The notes: a model not told the origin generated them from the letters alone. 49,484 bases of DNA from Treponema sp. UBA937 (GCA_002293455.1 DBDH01000110.1:1713-51196); one strand, 5' to 3'. Positions 22,742-31,936 are shown, counted from the stretch's first letter. A program made the numbers and translations.

Positions 22742-24475
22742 ATGACAGATACCTCCTCTTTTTCTTCCTTCGGTTTGTCCGAAGCGGTTCTGGAAGCGTT
22801 AGCCGAAAAAGGTTTTACGGCTCCCAGTTCAATTCAAACTATTGCTCTTCCCAGGATGCTGCATGAAGACGGACATCTCATCGTCAAAGCCAGAACCGGG
22901 ACCGGGAAAACTGCCGCTTTTGGGATTCCGCTGGTTGAAAGAATCACCAGGCAGGAAGCTCTGCCGCAGGCATTAATTTTAACTCCTACAAGAGAACTGG
23001 CGCTGCAGGTTTCAAGAGAAATCCGGTCATTCTGCAAGACTCCTTTTCCGCGCATTACCGCTGTGTACGGCGGCGCGCCAATCCGTTCTCAGATTAAGGA
23101 TCTTGCCCGCGGGGTTGAAATCGTTGTCGGTACTCCGGGGCGCGTTATGGATCTTATGGATCGGCGCGTTCTCGATTTATCAACTATCGATTGGTTTATT
23201 CTTGATGAAGGGGATGAAATGCTGGACATGGGATTCCTGGAAGATGTGGAAACCATTCTGGCGGCAACCAAGCAAGACCGGCGTGTGGCGCTTTTTTCCG
23301 CAACGATGCCGGACGCGATTCTGAAAATCGTCCGCGATCATCTTGGCAAAGTTGATATTTTGGAAGATGTTACTGCGGCGGATGAAAAACCCGCGGTTGA
23401 TCAATATTACATGATGGTAAAACGCGAAGACAAGCTCGAAGCATTTCGGCGTTTGGTTGATTCAGCGGAAGATTTTTACGGACTTGTATTCTGCGCTACA
23501 AAGGTTGGAACCGACGAAGTTGCCCGCCGCCTTGTTGAAGCCGGTTACGCCGCGGAAGCGATTCACGGCGACCTTTCGCAGGAAGCGCGGGAAAGGACGC
23601 TCCGCCGGTTCAGGGCAAGGCACACTACGATTTTGGTTGCTACCGACGTTGCCGCGAGGGGAATCGATATTGAACGATTGACCCATGTCATCAACTGGGA
23701 CTTGCCGAACGACCGGGAAACTTATGTTCACCGGATAGGCCGTACCGGAAGGGCGGGAAGAAGAGGGACCGCTGTCAGCTTTGTTCTTCCTTCGGAACGC
23801 GGACGGATTTCTCATCTTTCCAGAAACATTCAGCGGACATTGGGAGTTGCCATTGCCTGGATGAGGGCCCCGTCGGTAAAATCTGTTATGCAGGCTGCCC
23901 GGAAATGGATCATCGATTCTGTGCTGAACACGGTTCCCGAAATTGATGATACTGATGAAGCGGAAATCGGCGAACTTGAACCTACCGCTCACGGCGCGGT
24001 GGCAAAAGAACTTATTGAAAAACTGGGAGCGGAAAAAGCTGTAGAAGCTCTTGTATCATTAACATATGGTGATATTCTGGACCCAACACGCTACAGTTTT
24101 ATCACCGAATTTTCCGAACAGAAATTCGACCGCCCCGAACCATTACGAACGGGACGCGGCCGGCGCTTTGACGGTAAAGGCGGTGAAGGGAAAAAAGGAG
24201 CGTCCTTCGGCAGGAACCGTTTTGGTGAAGGTTCAAAGCCGGGACAGTCCAGGGTCTATGTCGGTGTCGGCAGACGCCAAGGAGCTTCCGCGAAAGATGT
24301 GGCAAACCTTTTGATGCGTGCCGGAGGAGTTCCCGGCCGCCTCGTTGATGCTATCGAAATGAAGGATTACTGCGCTTATGCCACCCTTCCCGATGACGCC
24401 GCAAAACGCGCTTGTTCTTTTTCTAAACAAGATCCGAAAAGTCCTCCGATAAAACCAGCATCGGGAAAGAGCTGA
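22742..24475 (+). CDS. DEAD-box RNA helicase with DbpA-like RNA-binding domain
   Basis: ATP-dependent RNA helicase of 577 residues. Motifs in order: Q motif SFGLSEAVLEALAEKGFTAPSSIQ at the start, Walker A ARTGTGKT at 50-57, PTRELALQ, TPGRVMDLM, motif II as DEGD at 155-158 in place of DEAD, SAT, HGDLSQEARE, ATDVAARGIDI and HRIGRTGRAGR. A basic, glycine-rich linker near 465-495 leads to a DbpA-type RNA-binding domain (RVYVGVGRRQGASAKDVANL). In E. coli DbpA this domain targets 23S rRNA hairpin 92. A role in ribosome assembly or cold adaptation is inferred. The ATG at 22742 follows AGGGA with 7-nt spacing. An earlier TTG frame is not needed. Confidence 0.93.
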   Translation: MTDTSSFSSFGLSEAVLEALAEKGFTAPSSIQTIALPRMLHEDGHLIVKARTGTGKTAAFGIPLVERITRQEALPQALILTPTRELALQVSREIRSFCKTPFPRITAVYGGAPIRSQIKDLARGVEIVVGTPGRVMDLMDRRVLDLSTIDWFILDEGDEMLDMGFLEDVETILAATKQDRRVALFSATMPDAILKIVRDHLGKVDILEDVTAADEKPAVDQYYMMVKREDKLEAFRRLVDSAEDFYGLVFCATKVGTDEVARRLVEAGYAAEAIHGDLSQEARERTLRRFRARHTTILVATDVAARGIDIERLTHVINWDLPNDRETYVHRIGRTGRAGRRGTAVSFVLPSERGRISHLSRNIQRTLGVAIAWMRAPSVKSVMQAARKWIIDSVLNTVPEIDDTDEAEIGELEPTAHGAVAKELIEKLGAEKAVEALVSLTYGDILDPTRYSFITEFSEQKFDRPEPLRTGRGRRFDGKGGEGKKGASFGRNRFGEGSKPGQSRVYVGVGRRQGASAKDVANLLMRAGGVPGRLVDAIEMKDYCAYATLPDDAAKRACSFSKQDPKSPPIKPASGKS

Positions 24476-24530
24476 TCTCCGAATTGTAGTCACGTCCATA
24501 TTTTGAGAAATGGTTCATGGAATAACTTCA

Positions 24531-24626
24531 ATGGCAGTAACGAACGGCGTACATTACAAAGGAGATTGGAGCAAGCTGCTTGAATCAATCTTGAAACAAA
24601 ATGCACAGAGGAAAGAGCAGTTATGA
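24531..24626 (+). CDS. Small reading frame coupled to the DUF2141 gene
   Basis: Thirty-one codons (MAVTNGVHYKGDWSKLLESI to AQRKEQL) end in a TGA that overlaps the ATG of the next gene (ATGA). The peptide is polar and ends in a helix-like stretch. No family is recognised. The Shine-Dalgarno is poor. It may be a leader-type coupled gene or the residue of a lost one. Confidence 0.3.
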   Translation: MAVTNGVHYKGDWSKLLESILKQNAQRKEQL

Positions 24627-24877
24627 GGAAGCGAATCATTTTTGGATTTTTCTTCGTACTTGCGGCAGTGTCGGTTTTTTCACAAACGAGTGTCGTTAAT
24701 ATCTATCAAGATGCCAATCAAAATGGAGAACTGGACAACAGACTGTTTAATATTCCAAAGGAACCTGTAGGTATTTCCAACTGGAATGGAAGCGGCGTTC
24801 CCGACAGTTTTGAAAAACTCAAACTTACTGTCGATAACATGACACACATAATCCGTGTCAATTTGTTTCTTATGTGA
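24623..24877 (+). CDS. Exported short DUF2141-like protein
   Basis: An 84-residue protein: signal peptide 1-21 (MRKRIIFGFFFVLAAVSVFSQ), then VNIYQDANQNGELDNRLFNI and PKEPVGISNW, the conserved second half of DUF2141 proteins (usually D-N-G-N-L-D followed by G-I-P-x-E-G-Y-G-F-S). The first half of the normal domain (about 50-60 residues between the signal peptide and the D-x-N-x-x-G loop) is missing. The gene is either a shortened but still exported version or an internally deleted one. The DANQNGELD loop resembles a calcium-binding loop. It is followed after 8 nt by the EFR1-type gene. Confidence 0.6.
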   Translation: MRKRIIFGFFFVLAAVSVFSQTSVVNIYQDANQNGELDNRLFNIPKEPVGISNWNGSGVPDSFEKLKLTVDNMTHIIRVNLFLM

Positions 24878-24885
24878 GGTAAACC

Positions 24886-25653
24886 ATGACAGGAATTTAT
24901 TTCAGCGGGACTGGGAATACAAAACATTGTGTAGAAGAATTCGTACATTGTTTCGATGTAAAAAATAAATCATACTCAATAGAGATTCCGGAAATTGAGA
25001 AATATTTAGCCGAAGAAAACATCATTGTGTTTGGGTATCCTACGTATTTCAGCAATGCCCCCAAAATAGTGATGGATTTTATCAAGAATCATAATCAGAT
25101 ATTTGCTCACAAAAAAGTTTTCATTATTGTAACGATGGGGCTTTTCAGCGGAGACGGGGCCGGCTGTTCGGCGCGGTTGTTGAAAAAATACGGCAGTGAA
25201 ATTATCGGAGGCCTGCATTTACAAATGCCTGATTGCATCAGCGATAATAAACTGCTTAAAACGACGCCGGAACAAAATCGAGTACTTGTAAGCAAGGCGA
25301 ATGAAAAAATACACAGTGCTGCAAAAAAAATGAAGGAAGGAAATCCTCCAAGAGACGGATTGAGTTTTCTTCATCATCTTGCCGGATTATTTGGTCAGCG
25401 TCTTTGGTTTTATGGAGAATCAATTTCGTACAAAAATAAACCCATTATCGATTCAAAAAAATGTACGCTGTGCGGTCTTTGCGTCAAAAATTGTCCCATG
25501 AAAAACCTTGATGAAAAAGATGGACAACTCGTTCATCAAAAGAAATGCACACTATGTTACCGTTGTGTAAATCATTGTCCGGCAGAGGCGTTAACTATTT
25601 TGGGAAAGAATGTTTATCAACAATATTCTATTGCATTCCAATCTTTTCATTAA
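24886..25653 (+). CDS. EFR1-type flavodoxin/ferredoxin fusion
   Basis: A 255-residue cytoplasmic electron carrier. The N-terminal flavodoxin-like domain starts with the FMN phosphate loop FSGTGNTKHC and contains GYPTYFSNAPKIVMDFI and the T-M-G-L-F-S-G-D-G-A loop. The C-terminal part has two [4Fe-4S] motifs, CTLCGLCVKNCP and CTLCYRCVNHCP. This order defines the EFR1-type proteins common in anaerobes. The electron donor and acceptor are unknown. It sits 8 nt after the DUF2141 gene and is probably co-transcribed with it. Confidence 0.85.
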   Translation: MTGIYFSGTGNTKHCVEEFVHCFDVKNKSYSIEIPEIEKYLAEENIIVFGYPTYFSNAPKIVMDFIKNHNQIFAHKKVFIIVTMGLFSGDGAGCSARLLKKYGSEIIGGLHLQMPDCISDNKLLKTTPEQNRVLVSKANEKIHSAAKKMKEGNPPRDGLSFLHHLAGLFGQRLWFYGESISYKNKPIIDSKKCTLCGLCVKNCPMKNLDEKDGQLVHQKKCTLCYRCVNHCPAEALTILGKNVYQQYSIAFQSFH

Positions 25654-25813
25654 ATCCTACATAAGGTTAAAAATACAACTTGCGTTCTAAGAATCTATAT
25701 GTTATCATATCGATATATTTCAAGTCTCTTTATTTAGAAATAGAAAGGTTAAATAAGTAATCATCAAGATTTTTTCTTATTGGCTGTTTTATTTTTATTT
25801 AGAGAGGGTGTAT

Positions 25814-27901
25814 ATGAGTATCAGTAAACGGCTTTCCATTTTAATTGGAGCTCTTGTGTTGGTGGTGTCGCTGTTTTTGGGCCTTTTTTCGACGAACTCT
25901 GTCATGAACATGATAGATAACAATACTGCCGAATGGATGATCGATGAGGCGGAAATCGGAGCTGAACTGGTCGCGTTGAGTATTGAGAGTAATCAGCATA
26001 TTTTGCAGGCGATAGCGGCAATGCCCGTGGTGAAAACGATGGACCGTGATCTCCAGGGACCCGCCATCCTGCCGCTCATTGAACAAATGGGGTTTGATGA
26101 CATTGCGGTTATTGACCCTGAGGGTAACGCGTGGCACATAAAAGGCGGCAATATTCCGAATCTTGCGGGACGTGATTATGTGCAGGTAGCGCTCGCAGGC
26201 GGTTTGGGGCTTTCGGAAATCATGACATCCGCCCAAAGTGCGGTTCCCATCGCTTTCCCCATTCTCAACTACACGGTACCTATTAGGGACAATAGATGGT
26301 CGTGGATTCTCGGCGGGATTTTAGCCCGGACAAACGCCCTGGCTTTCAGCGATCTTATGAAATCGATTAAGGTGCGGGCCGGCGGTTATGCCTATATGAT
26401 CAACGGAGCGGGAACCATTATCGCTCACGCGGTGAATCCCGAAATGGTAGATGCCGGAACCAACTTTATCGAACAAGCGAAAACCGACCCTTCCGTTCAG
26501 TCTATAGCCAACGCGTTTCAGACAATCATGCGGGAAAAGCATGGTTCCATCGTCTACGACTATCAGGGGAAAACGCGGCTCTGCGGCTTTACTGAGGTTC
26601 CCGGACAGAACATGTACATTGTGGTAAGTTCCGAAAGGAGCGCGCTGTTGGCCGCGGTATACGCGATGCGCACCGTTCTGTTTATTATCATGGGAGCCGC
26701 CGCGGCGTTAGGAGTCGGAGCAGGTATCATTCTTGCGCGTTCTATCGCGCGTCCGATTCAGCATTTACGGGACGTTATGCAGTATCTCGGCGAAGGGGAT
26801 TTGACGCATACCACTGACATCGCATCCAAAGACGAAGTAGGCGATCTTGCGCGGTATTTCAACGAAACGGTGTCCAATTTGAAAAATCTGGTAATGATGA
26901 TCAAGCAGCAGGCGGGATCATTGTCCGAAATCGGGGTCGATCTTTCTTCCAACATGACGGAAACCGCGGCTGCGGTAAACCAGATTACGGCAAATCTTCA
27001 AGGTATCAAAACGCGGGTAATCAACCAGAGTGCGAGCGTTACCGAAACGAACGCAACGATGGAGCAGATTACGGTGAACATCGATAAGCTCAATATGCAT
27101 GTGGAAAAGCAAACGGACAGTGTGACGCAGTCGTCATCCGCGATAGAGGAAATGCTGGCGAATATTCAGTCGGTAACGCAGACATTGATGAAGAATGCCG
27201 AAAATGTCAGTGAACTCACACAATCGTCGGAAACGGGGCATGAAGGCTTGCAGGATGTTGCCTCCGATATACAGGAGATTGCGCGAGAATCGGAAGGACT
27301 GTTGGAAATCAATTCGGTGATGGAAAATATCGCGAGCCAAACGAATCTGTTGTCGATGAACGCGGCGATTGAGGCGGCGCACGCGGGCGAAGCGGGGAAA
27401 GGCTTTGCGGTAGTGGCGGATGAAATCCGCAAGCTGGCCGAGAATTCAAGCGAACAATCCAAGACGATCAGCACAGTGTTGAAGAAGATAAAAGCATCGA
27501 TTGACAAGATTTCACAGTCAACAGATAACGTGTTGAAAAAATTTGAGGATATTGACAAAAAAATCGGGGTTGTGGCGGAACAGGAAGAAAACATCCGGAA
27601 CGCTATGGAAGAACAGGGCCAGGGAAGCAAGCAGATACTTGAAGCGATTGGTTTCCTGAACGAGGTAACACAGCAGGTAAAGGGCGGATCGGTGGAAATG
27701 CTGGAAGGATCGACAGAAGTTATCAGCGAGAGCAAAAACCTGGAACTGATAACGCAGGAAATATCGGGCGGGATGAACGAAATGGCAGCAGGAGCGGATC
27801 AAATCATTATAGCGGTGAATCATGTAAACGAAATCAGCGTCAAGAACCGCGAGAATATCGAAGTGTTGGTGGAGGGCATCGCCCGCTTTAAGGTCGAATA
27901 A
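25814..27901 (+). CDS. Methyl-accepting chemotaxis protein
   Basis: Inner-membrane chemoreceptor of 695 residues. Membrane helix 1 is at about 8-31, and a periplasmic Cache-type sensor covers about 35-275 (VIDPEGNAWHIKG, AGRDYVQVALAGG, ILNYTVPIRD). Helix 2 lies near 280-305, followed by HAMP (ARSIARPIQHLRDVMQYLGEGDL). A long coiled-coil signalling domain has the invariant tip NLLSMNAAIEAAHAGEAGKG near residue 510, which contacts CheA and CheW. The ATG at 25814 has GAGAGGG just upstream; a GTG at 25808 is the alternative. A strong terminator follows, so it is transcribed alone. Confidence 0.95.
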   Translation: MSISKRLSILIGALVLVVSLFLGLFSTNSVMNMIDNNTAEWMIDEAEIGAELVALSIESNQHILQAIAAMPVVKTMDRDLQGPAILPLIEQMGFDDIAVIDPEGNAWHIKGGNIPNLAGRDYVQVALAGGLGLSEIMTSAQSAVPIAFPILNYTVPIRDNRWSWILGGILARTNALAFSDLMKSIKVRAGGYAYMINGAGTIIAHAVNPEMVDAGTNFIEQAKTDPSVQSIANAFQTIMREKHGSIVYDYQGKTRLCGFTEVPGQNMYIVVSSERSALLAAVYAMRTVLFIIMGAAAALGVGAGIILARSIARPIQHLRDVMQYLGEGDLTHTTDIASKDEVGDLARYFNETVSNLKNLVMMIKQQAGSLSEIGVDLSSNMTETAAAVNQITANLQGIKTRVINQSASVTETNATMEQITVNIDKLNMHVEKQTDSVTQSSSAIEEMLANIQSVTQTLMKNAENVSELTQSSETGHEGLQDVASDIQEIARESEGLLEINSVMENIASQTNLLSMNAAIEAAHAGEAGKGFAVVADEIRKLAENSSEQSKTISTVLKKIKASIDKISQSTDNVLKKFEDIDKKIGVVAEQEENIRNAMEEQGQGSKQILEAIGFLNEVTQQVKGGSVEMLEGSTEVISESKNLELITQEISGGMNEMAAGADQIIIAVNHVNEISVKNRENIEVLVEGIARFKVE

Positions 27902-27919
27902 GGAAAAAGTATTAAGCAT

Positions 27920-27956
27920 AAAGAGCAAAGTGAAGTCCTTTCTCTTTGCTCTTTTT
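27920..27956 (+). terminator. Rho-independent terminator of the MCP gene
   Basis: AAAGAGCAAAG (27920-27930) pairs with CTTTGCTCTTT (27944-27954) and a T-run follows. Its GAGCAAAG-N-GAAGTC core repeats that of the xylA terminator. Confidence 0.9.
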
Positions 27957-27974
27957 TCTTTGGCAGTAAGGTTC

Positions 27975-28003
27975 TTGCCTGTTATTCTCTAATACGGTAT
28001 TGT
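27975..28003 (+). promoter_or_regulatory. Promoter of the cyclic-nucleotide-binding gene
   Basis: TTGCCT (27975-27980), a 17-bp spacer and TATTGT (27998-28003), 14 nt before the ATG at 28018. The leader would be about 7 nt and there is no Shine-Dalgarno. Confidence 0.5.
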
Positions 28004-28017
28004 AATGATATCTCATT

Positions 28018-28629
28018 ATGGAAAGTAAAGAGTTTATCAAAGGAGAAATAATTTTCCGCGAAGGCGATCTTGGGGATGTAATGTATATTCTCCAGGAAGG
28101 CATGGTCGATCTTAAAAAGAAAGTCGAAAAAGGTGAGGTTGTCCTTAAAACAATCTCCAAGTCCAGCGAATTCTTTGGAGAAATGGCCCTTATCGATGGA
28201 AGTCCCCGTTCCGCGTCCGCTGTGGCGATGGCTCCCACCAAGGTGCTTGTTATAGACGGCAAATCTTTTGAAAAAATGATCCTGACGAACGGAAACTTTG
28301 CCCTCAAAATAATCAAGATACTTTCCAGCCGGATTAGAAATACGAATCAGCAGTTAGAAGCATTAATTGTTACATCTCCCCGCGACAGAATCTTGTCCGG
28401 TATGGCGCGCTTCGCTGCCGAGTTTGGGGAAAAGCTCCCCAATGGACATTATAAAATTTCCGTAAGAGAACTTCGGATATGGATAAACAGTAACATGGGA
28501 ATTCCCCATGATGATATTGATGCTTGGATTGGAAAATTTTTATCCATGCGGATTATTGTGTACGCCGGAACCAGCCGGGACCATTTCATTTTTTCACAAA
28601 ATTTCGTCGGAAAATATGATAAAAAATAA
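28018..28629 (+). CDS. Cyclic-nucleotide-binding (CRP-like) protein
   Basis: A 203-residue cytoplasmic protein. The cNMP-binding barrel occupies about 5-115. Its phosphate-binding cassette FGEMALIDGSPRSASAVA keeps the glutamate that contacts the ribose and the arginine-serine-alanine that contact the phosphate, so it should bind cAMP or cGMP. The linker helix (FALKIIKILSSRIRNTNQQLEAL) is followed by about 70 residues resembling a divergent winged helix (ISVRELRIWINSNMGIPHDD), with no strong CRP recognition helix. It could be a transcription factor or a signalling adaptor. It is followed by vanY and a CHASE2/cyclase-like gene on the same strand. Confidence 0.8.
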   Translation: MESKEFIKGEIIFREGDLGDVMYILQEGMVDLKKKVEKGEVVLKTISKSSEFFGEMALIDGSPRSASAVAMAPTKVLVIDGKSFEKMILTNGNFALKIIKILSSRIRNTNQQLEALIVTSPRDRILSGMARFAAEFGEKLPNGHYKISVRELRIWINSNMGIPHDDIDAWIGKFLSMRIIVYAGTSRDHFIFSQNFVGKYDKK

Positions 28630-28658
28630 ATCTTCGTGTTCAATGTGAGTGATGGTGT

Positions 28659-29522
28659 ATGATGAAAAGACAATTCCTTGTTTGTGCGGTATTGCTGTTT
28701 ACGTTTTTTTTAGCTTTTGCCTGTACAAAACAAGCGGCGCCGGAGGAAAATTTCTCCGGGACGATTGAGGCTCTGCCGATGAATGATGATACAAATAATT
28801 CCTCTGAGGAAACGGTTTTTAATCTCCAATTGCGGGAAATCCTTTCCCGCGCGGGCCTGCCGGAAGCTATGGCAAAATCAATCCATGATAATGCCGGCGC
28901 CGATCCTTCTTTTATCATGGATCTTTTAGCCGTGCTGCAGGAAGATCCGTATTTGTATGTACTCGTTGATAAACAACATCCGCTTCCTTCGGATTACGCG
29001 CCAAACGATTTGATTCAGCTGTCCGAAATAAAAGATGATGTGTCTTATTTATTGAACCGCGGTGATTTAAGCCTTCGCAAAGCCGCCGCGGACGCCTTGG
29101 AAGAAATGGCTGCCGCTGCCGGAGCGGACGGAATAACGCTGCTGGTTTCATCGACGTATCGGTCGTTTGCGTATCAAAAACAGGTTTACGCAAGAAATGC
29201 CGCGGAATTGGGAGAACTTGAAGCAAACAGAGTTTCCGCAAAACCCGGTGAAAGCCAGCATCAGCTTGGTCTTGCTGCGGATTTCGGTTCCATCACAAAT
29301 GATTTTGCCGAAAGCAAGGCCGGTTTGTGGATGGCCGAAAACGCAAGCGCTTACGGTTGGAGTCTTTCCTTTCCCAAAGATTTTGAAGATGTAACAGGTT
29401 ATTCCTGGGAGAGCTGGCATTTCAGATATGTGGGAAAAAATCTGTCATATTTTATTGATGCTTACTTTGACGGCATTCAGCAGTATGCCCTGCAGTTTAT
29501 CAATGAGTGGTTAAAACAATAA
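28659..29522 (+). CDS. VanY-type D-alanyl-D-alanine carboxypeptidase, lipoprotein
   Basis: Zinc carboxypeptidase of the M15B family that removes the last D-alanine from peptidoglycan stems, 287 residues. Residues 1-21 form a signal peptide ending FLAFAC, so C22 is the likely lipid-modified cysteine. After a low-complexity tether, the catalytic domain has STYRSFAYQKQVYARNAAE, then H201 and D208 in HQLGLAADFG, and E251 and H254 in WESWHFRYVG, the complete M15B zinc and base set. No Shine-Dalgarno is visible; the start could be the ATG at 28659 or 28662. It lies between a cyclic-nucleotide-binding gene and a CHASE2 gene, which hints at signal-controlled wall trimming, but that is only inference. 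Confidence 0.9.
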   Translation: MMKRQFLVCAVLLFTFFLAFACTKQAAPEENFSGTIEALPMNDDTNNSSEETVFNLQLREILSRAGLPEAMAKSIHDNAGADPSFIMDLLAVLQEDPYLYVLVDKQHPLPSDYAPNDLIQLSEIKDDVSYLLNRGDLSLRKAAADALEEMAAAAGADGITLLVSSTYRSFAYQKQVYARNAAELGELEANRVSAKPGESQHQLGLAADFGSITNDFAESKAGLWMAENASAYGWSLSFPKDFEDVTGYSWESWHFRYVGKNLSYFIDAYFDGIQQYALQFINEWLKQ

Positions 29523-29542
29523 CGCCGCGTTGATTGGAATAT

Positions 29543-31921
29543 ATGTATATAAGAAAATCGTTAGTCAGAATGCTATGTTCGATTATTCTCAGTCTTGGTT
29601 TTGGCTATCTTTTGATATGGTATTTTTCCGGTCCCCGTTTGGGCTTTGTGTACGATTTTCTTATGTCCCGCAGAAAGGTTCCCGCGATTTCATCCGAACT
29701 TGTGTTGATTGATACCGCCCAGGGATTCGGTTCCGCCAACATCGCGGATCCCGCGCTTATCGCTTCGGTACTCATGACTCTTACCGAAGTTAATGCCGGG
29801 CCGGCGCTTATTCAAACTTCCGTGTTGGGGATTTCCTCCGGCGGACCGGAAAGAGACAGGGAAATTATCTCGCAGGTAACCGCGGAATTCAGCAGGATTG
29901 AAGATAACATCGGTAATTTATTCCAGGGAATCCGCACCGGATCGATTTCGCCTTTGGAATCGGAATCTTACGTAGACGAACTTATCGCCTTGATTGACCG
30001 GGGAAAAGACCGGCTTGTGTATTCGGTTTCTGAACAGGAATTAGCAGGCGTCCGTTTTTTTGAAGACGCGGTCCGAATCAAACCCGATGTTTTGATGGGA
30101 GAGAATGTTCGTGTTGCCGTGTATCAATCTCAAGATGATGAAGAGACCGTTTCAGAGCCGTTTCAAACAAACCGGTATAGCACATATCATCCCGATTCGG
30201 ACGGAGTACTGCGCAGAATCGCTCCTGTTATTCAACATGAAAACGGAAGCGAATCAACGTATTTGATGTACGACGCAATAAAAGCCAGGCTGAATCCGCG
30301 TGAAGTTCAGTTCACCGATTTTGGCTTGTTGTTTACAAGAATGCGGGGACGGGGTTTTGAAAACAGAGACATGTTTTTTCCGGCGGATAAAAACGGAGCT
30401 TTGCTCCTGGATGGCCTCGAAAAAGATCTTGAGTTCCGGCGCTTCCGTTTAAATGATTTCATCAAATACGATGAACTGGATAAGCTTCTTTTTCAAAAGT
30501 TCGAAGAAATGGAAACGCTGGGATATTATGATCAACTTGAACCGGAAAAACATCCTACCGCGTTATATCGATATGCCAACGCAATGAAAGATGATCTTTT
30601 CAGAGAACCGGGCCCCGAAACAACCCAGGCCTGGATTGATGCCCGCAATGACTATTTTGACGGCGTAAATGATTTTTTTCATAGCGGTGTTGAAACAAAT
30701 CTTGTTACACAATACGAGGAATTAATCGCGTTAGAAGAGCTGGAGGAATCCGCCAAAGCAGAGCTTGTTTCCATGAGAAATGCTTTGATAAAAACATTTC
30801 AGAAATGCCGTGACGCTTATAACAATGTTTCTGAATACAGAAAAAACCTTGAAAAGGAATTGGGCGGCGCATTCTGCATATTGGGTCCCCTTGGATCAAG
30901 ACTTTCTTCATGGGGCAGAGGCGCTTCCGGAAACCCGGGAGAACCCGAAGCGGCGGCACATTTTGCCAATATCTTTTTGACCGGAAACACCATTACCCCG
31001 GTAGATGATATGCAGATAATCTTTTGGATTTTTCTTTGGATCTTTTTCCTTTCTTTTTTTATCCGGGACACCAACACAATCGTAACGATATTATTGGGAA
31101 TTCTTGCCGCCGTTTTAAGCGTCATTTTTTTCTCATCGCTCTTTGTTTACTGGAATTTGTGGATACATCCCGTAATTCCCGCGGGAACGCTTTTGTTTAC
31201 TTCGTTTATTTCTGTGATGATGGGCTTGATAAACAAACGCCGGCTTGCCTTGGACCTGCACCGTGCTTATAGTCCCTATGTTTCATCCGCGGCACTGAAA
31301 AAGATTATCAAGAGGACCGGCCCCGAACCCTGGGAAACAATTACTTCGTATTCGGCAATAACGGCTGTCAGAAGCCGCTCGGTGAACACAGCCGAAAGCA
31401 AGGATAGTCCCATTATGGCGGCGCTGGCTGTTCGTAAATTCCGGGATGAAGTTTCCCGCCTGTTTAAGGATGCCGGAGCCGTAATTATCGGGGGCGATGG
31501 CGATTTGGTTCTGGCGGCCTTTGGCTCTCCGCTGGAAAGATCGGCTTTGTGGAACGCGGGTGTTTCTCATCAGTACATGAACAATCCCAATGATGATGGA
31601 AAAGTTAATCCCGCGAATAAAGCCATTTCCGCTGTAACAGAAATCATGAAACGAAAAGCTGATGTTGAGAACTGGAACTTCGGCATCGACTGCGGTGAGT
31701 GCGCTTTTACGTATTCCGATGCGTCGGGATATTCCGCTTTTGGCCACGCGGTTGTGAAGGCAAGATTGTTATCAAGCCTTTCACATAAATATGAAGCAAA
31801 AGTTCTGATCAGTGAAAATTTGAAAGAACAGGCAGGAATATCAATAGAAACCCGCCGATTGGATATGCTCATCGAAAGGGAATTAGGAACAAAAGAAACG
31901 TTTTTCGAGTTAAAGGTCTAA
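29543..31921 (+). CDS. CHASE2 sensor with degenerate adenylate-cyclase-like domain
   Basis: A 792-residue membrane protein. One N-terminal membrane helix (about 8-27) leads into a large extracytoplasmic CHASE2 domain (FVYDFLMSRRKVP, LVLIDTAQGFG, DGVLRRIAPVI). Three membrane helices follow near 490-570, then a cytoplasmic cyclase-homology domain from about 590. The normal first metal-binding aspartate (S-D-I-x-x-F-T) is replaced: the sequence reads SYSAITAVRSRS. GGDGDLVLAAFGSP keeps the second acidic site, and GIDCGECAFTYSD matches the family. The domain is therefore probably unable to cyclise ATP and may act as a nucleotide sensor or partner. The ATG at 29543 is preferred over a TTG at 29534. 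A bidirectional hairpin follows. Confidence 0.8.
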   Translation: MYIRKSLVRMLCSIILSLGFGYLLIWYFSGPRLGFVYDFLMSRRKVPAISSELVLIDTAQGFGSANIADPALIASVLMTLTEVNAGPALIQTSVLGISSGGPERDREIISQVTAEFSRIEDNIGNLFQGIRTGSISPLESESYVDELIALIDRGKDRLVYSVSEQELAGVRFFEDAVRIKPDVLMGENVRVAVYQSQDDEETVSEPFQTNRYSTYHPDSDGVLRRIAPVIQHENGSESTYLMYDAIKARLNPREVQFTDFGLLFTRMRGRGFENRDMFFPADKNGALLLDGLEKDLEFRRFRLNDFIKYDELDKLLFQKFEEMETLGYYDQLEPEKHPTALYRYANAMKDDLFREPGPETTQAWIDARNDYFDGVNDFFHSGVETNLVTQYEELIALEELEESAKAELVSMRNALIKTFQKCRDAYNNVSEYRKNLEKELGGAFCILGPLGSRLSSWGRGASGNPGEPEAAAHFANIFLTGNTITPVDDMQIIFWIFLWIFFLSFFIRDTNTIVTILLGILAAVLSVIFFSSLFVYWNLWIHPVIPAGTLLFTSFISVMMGLINKRRLALDLHRAYSPYVSSAALKKIIKRTGPEPWETITSYSAITAVRSRSVNTAESKDSPIMAALAVRKFRDEVSRLFKDAGAVIIGGDGDLVLAAFGSPLERSALWNAGVSHQYMNNPNDDGKVNPANKAISAVTEIMKRKADVENWNFGIDCGECAFTYSDASGYSAFGHAVVKARLLSSLSHKYEAKVLISENLKEQAGISIETRRLDMLIERELGTKETFFELKV

Positions 31922-31936
31922 GCGTTTGAACCAAAT

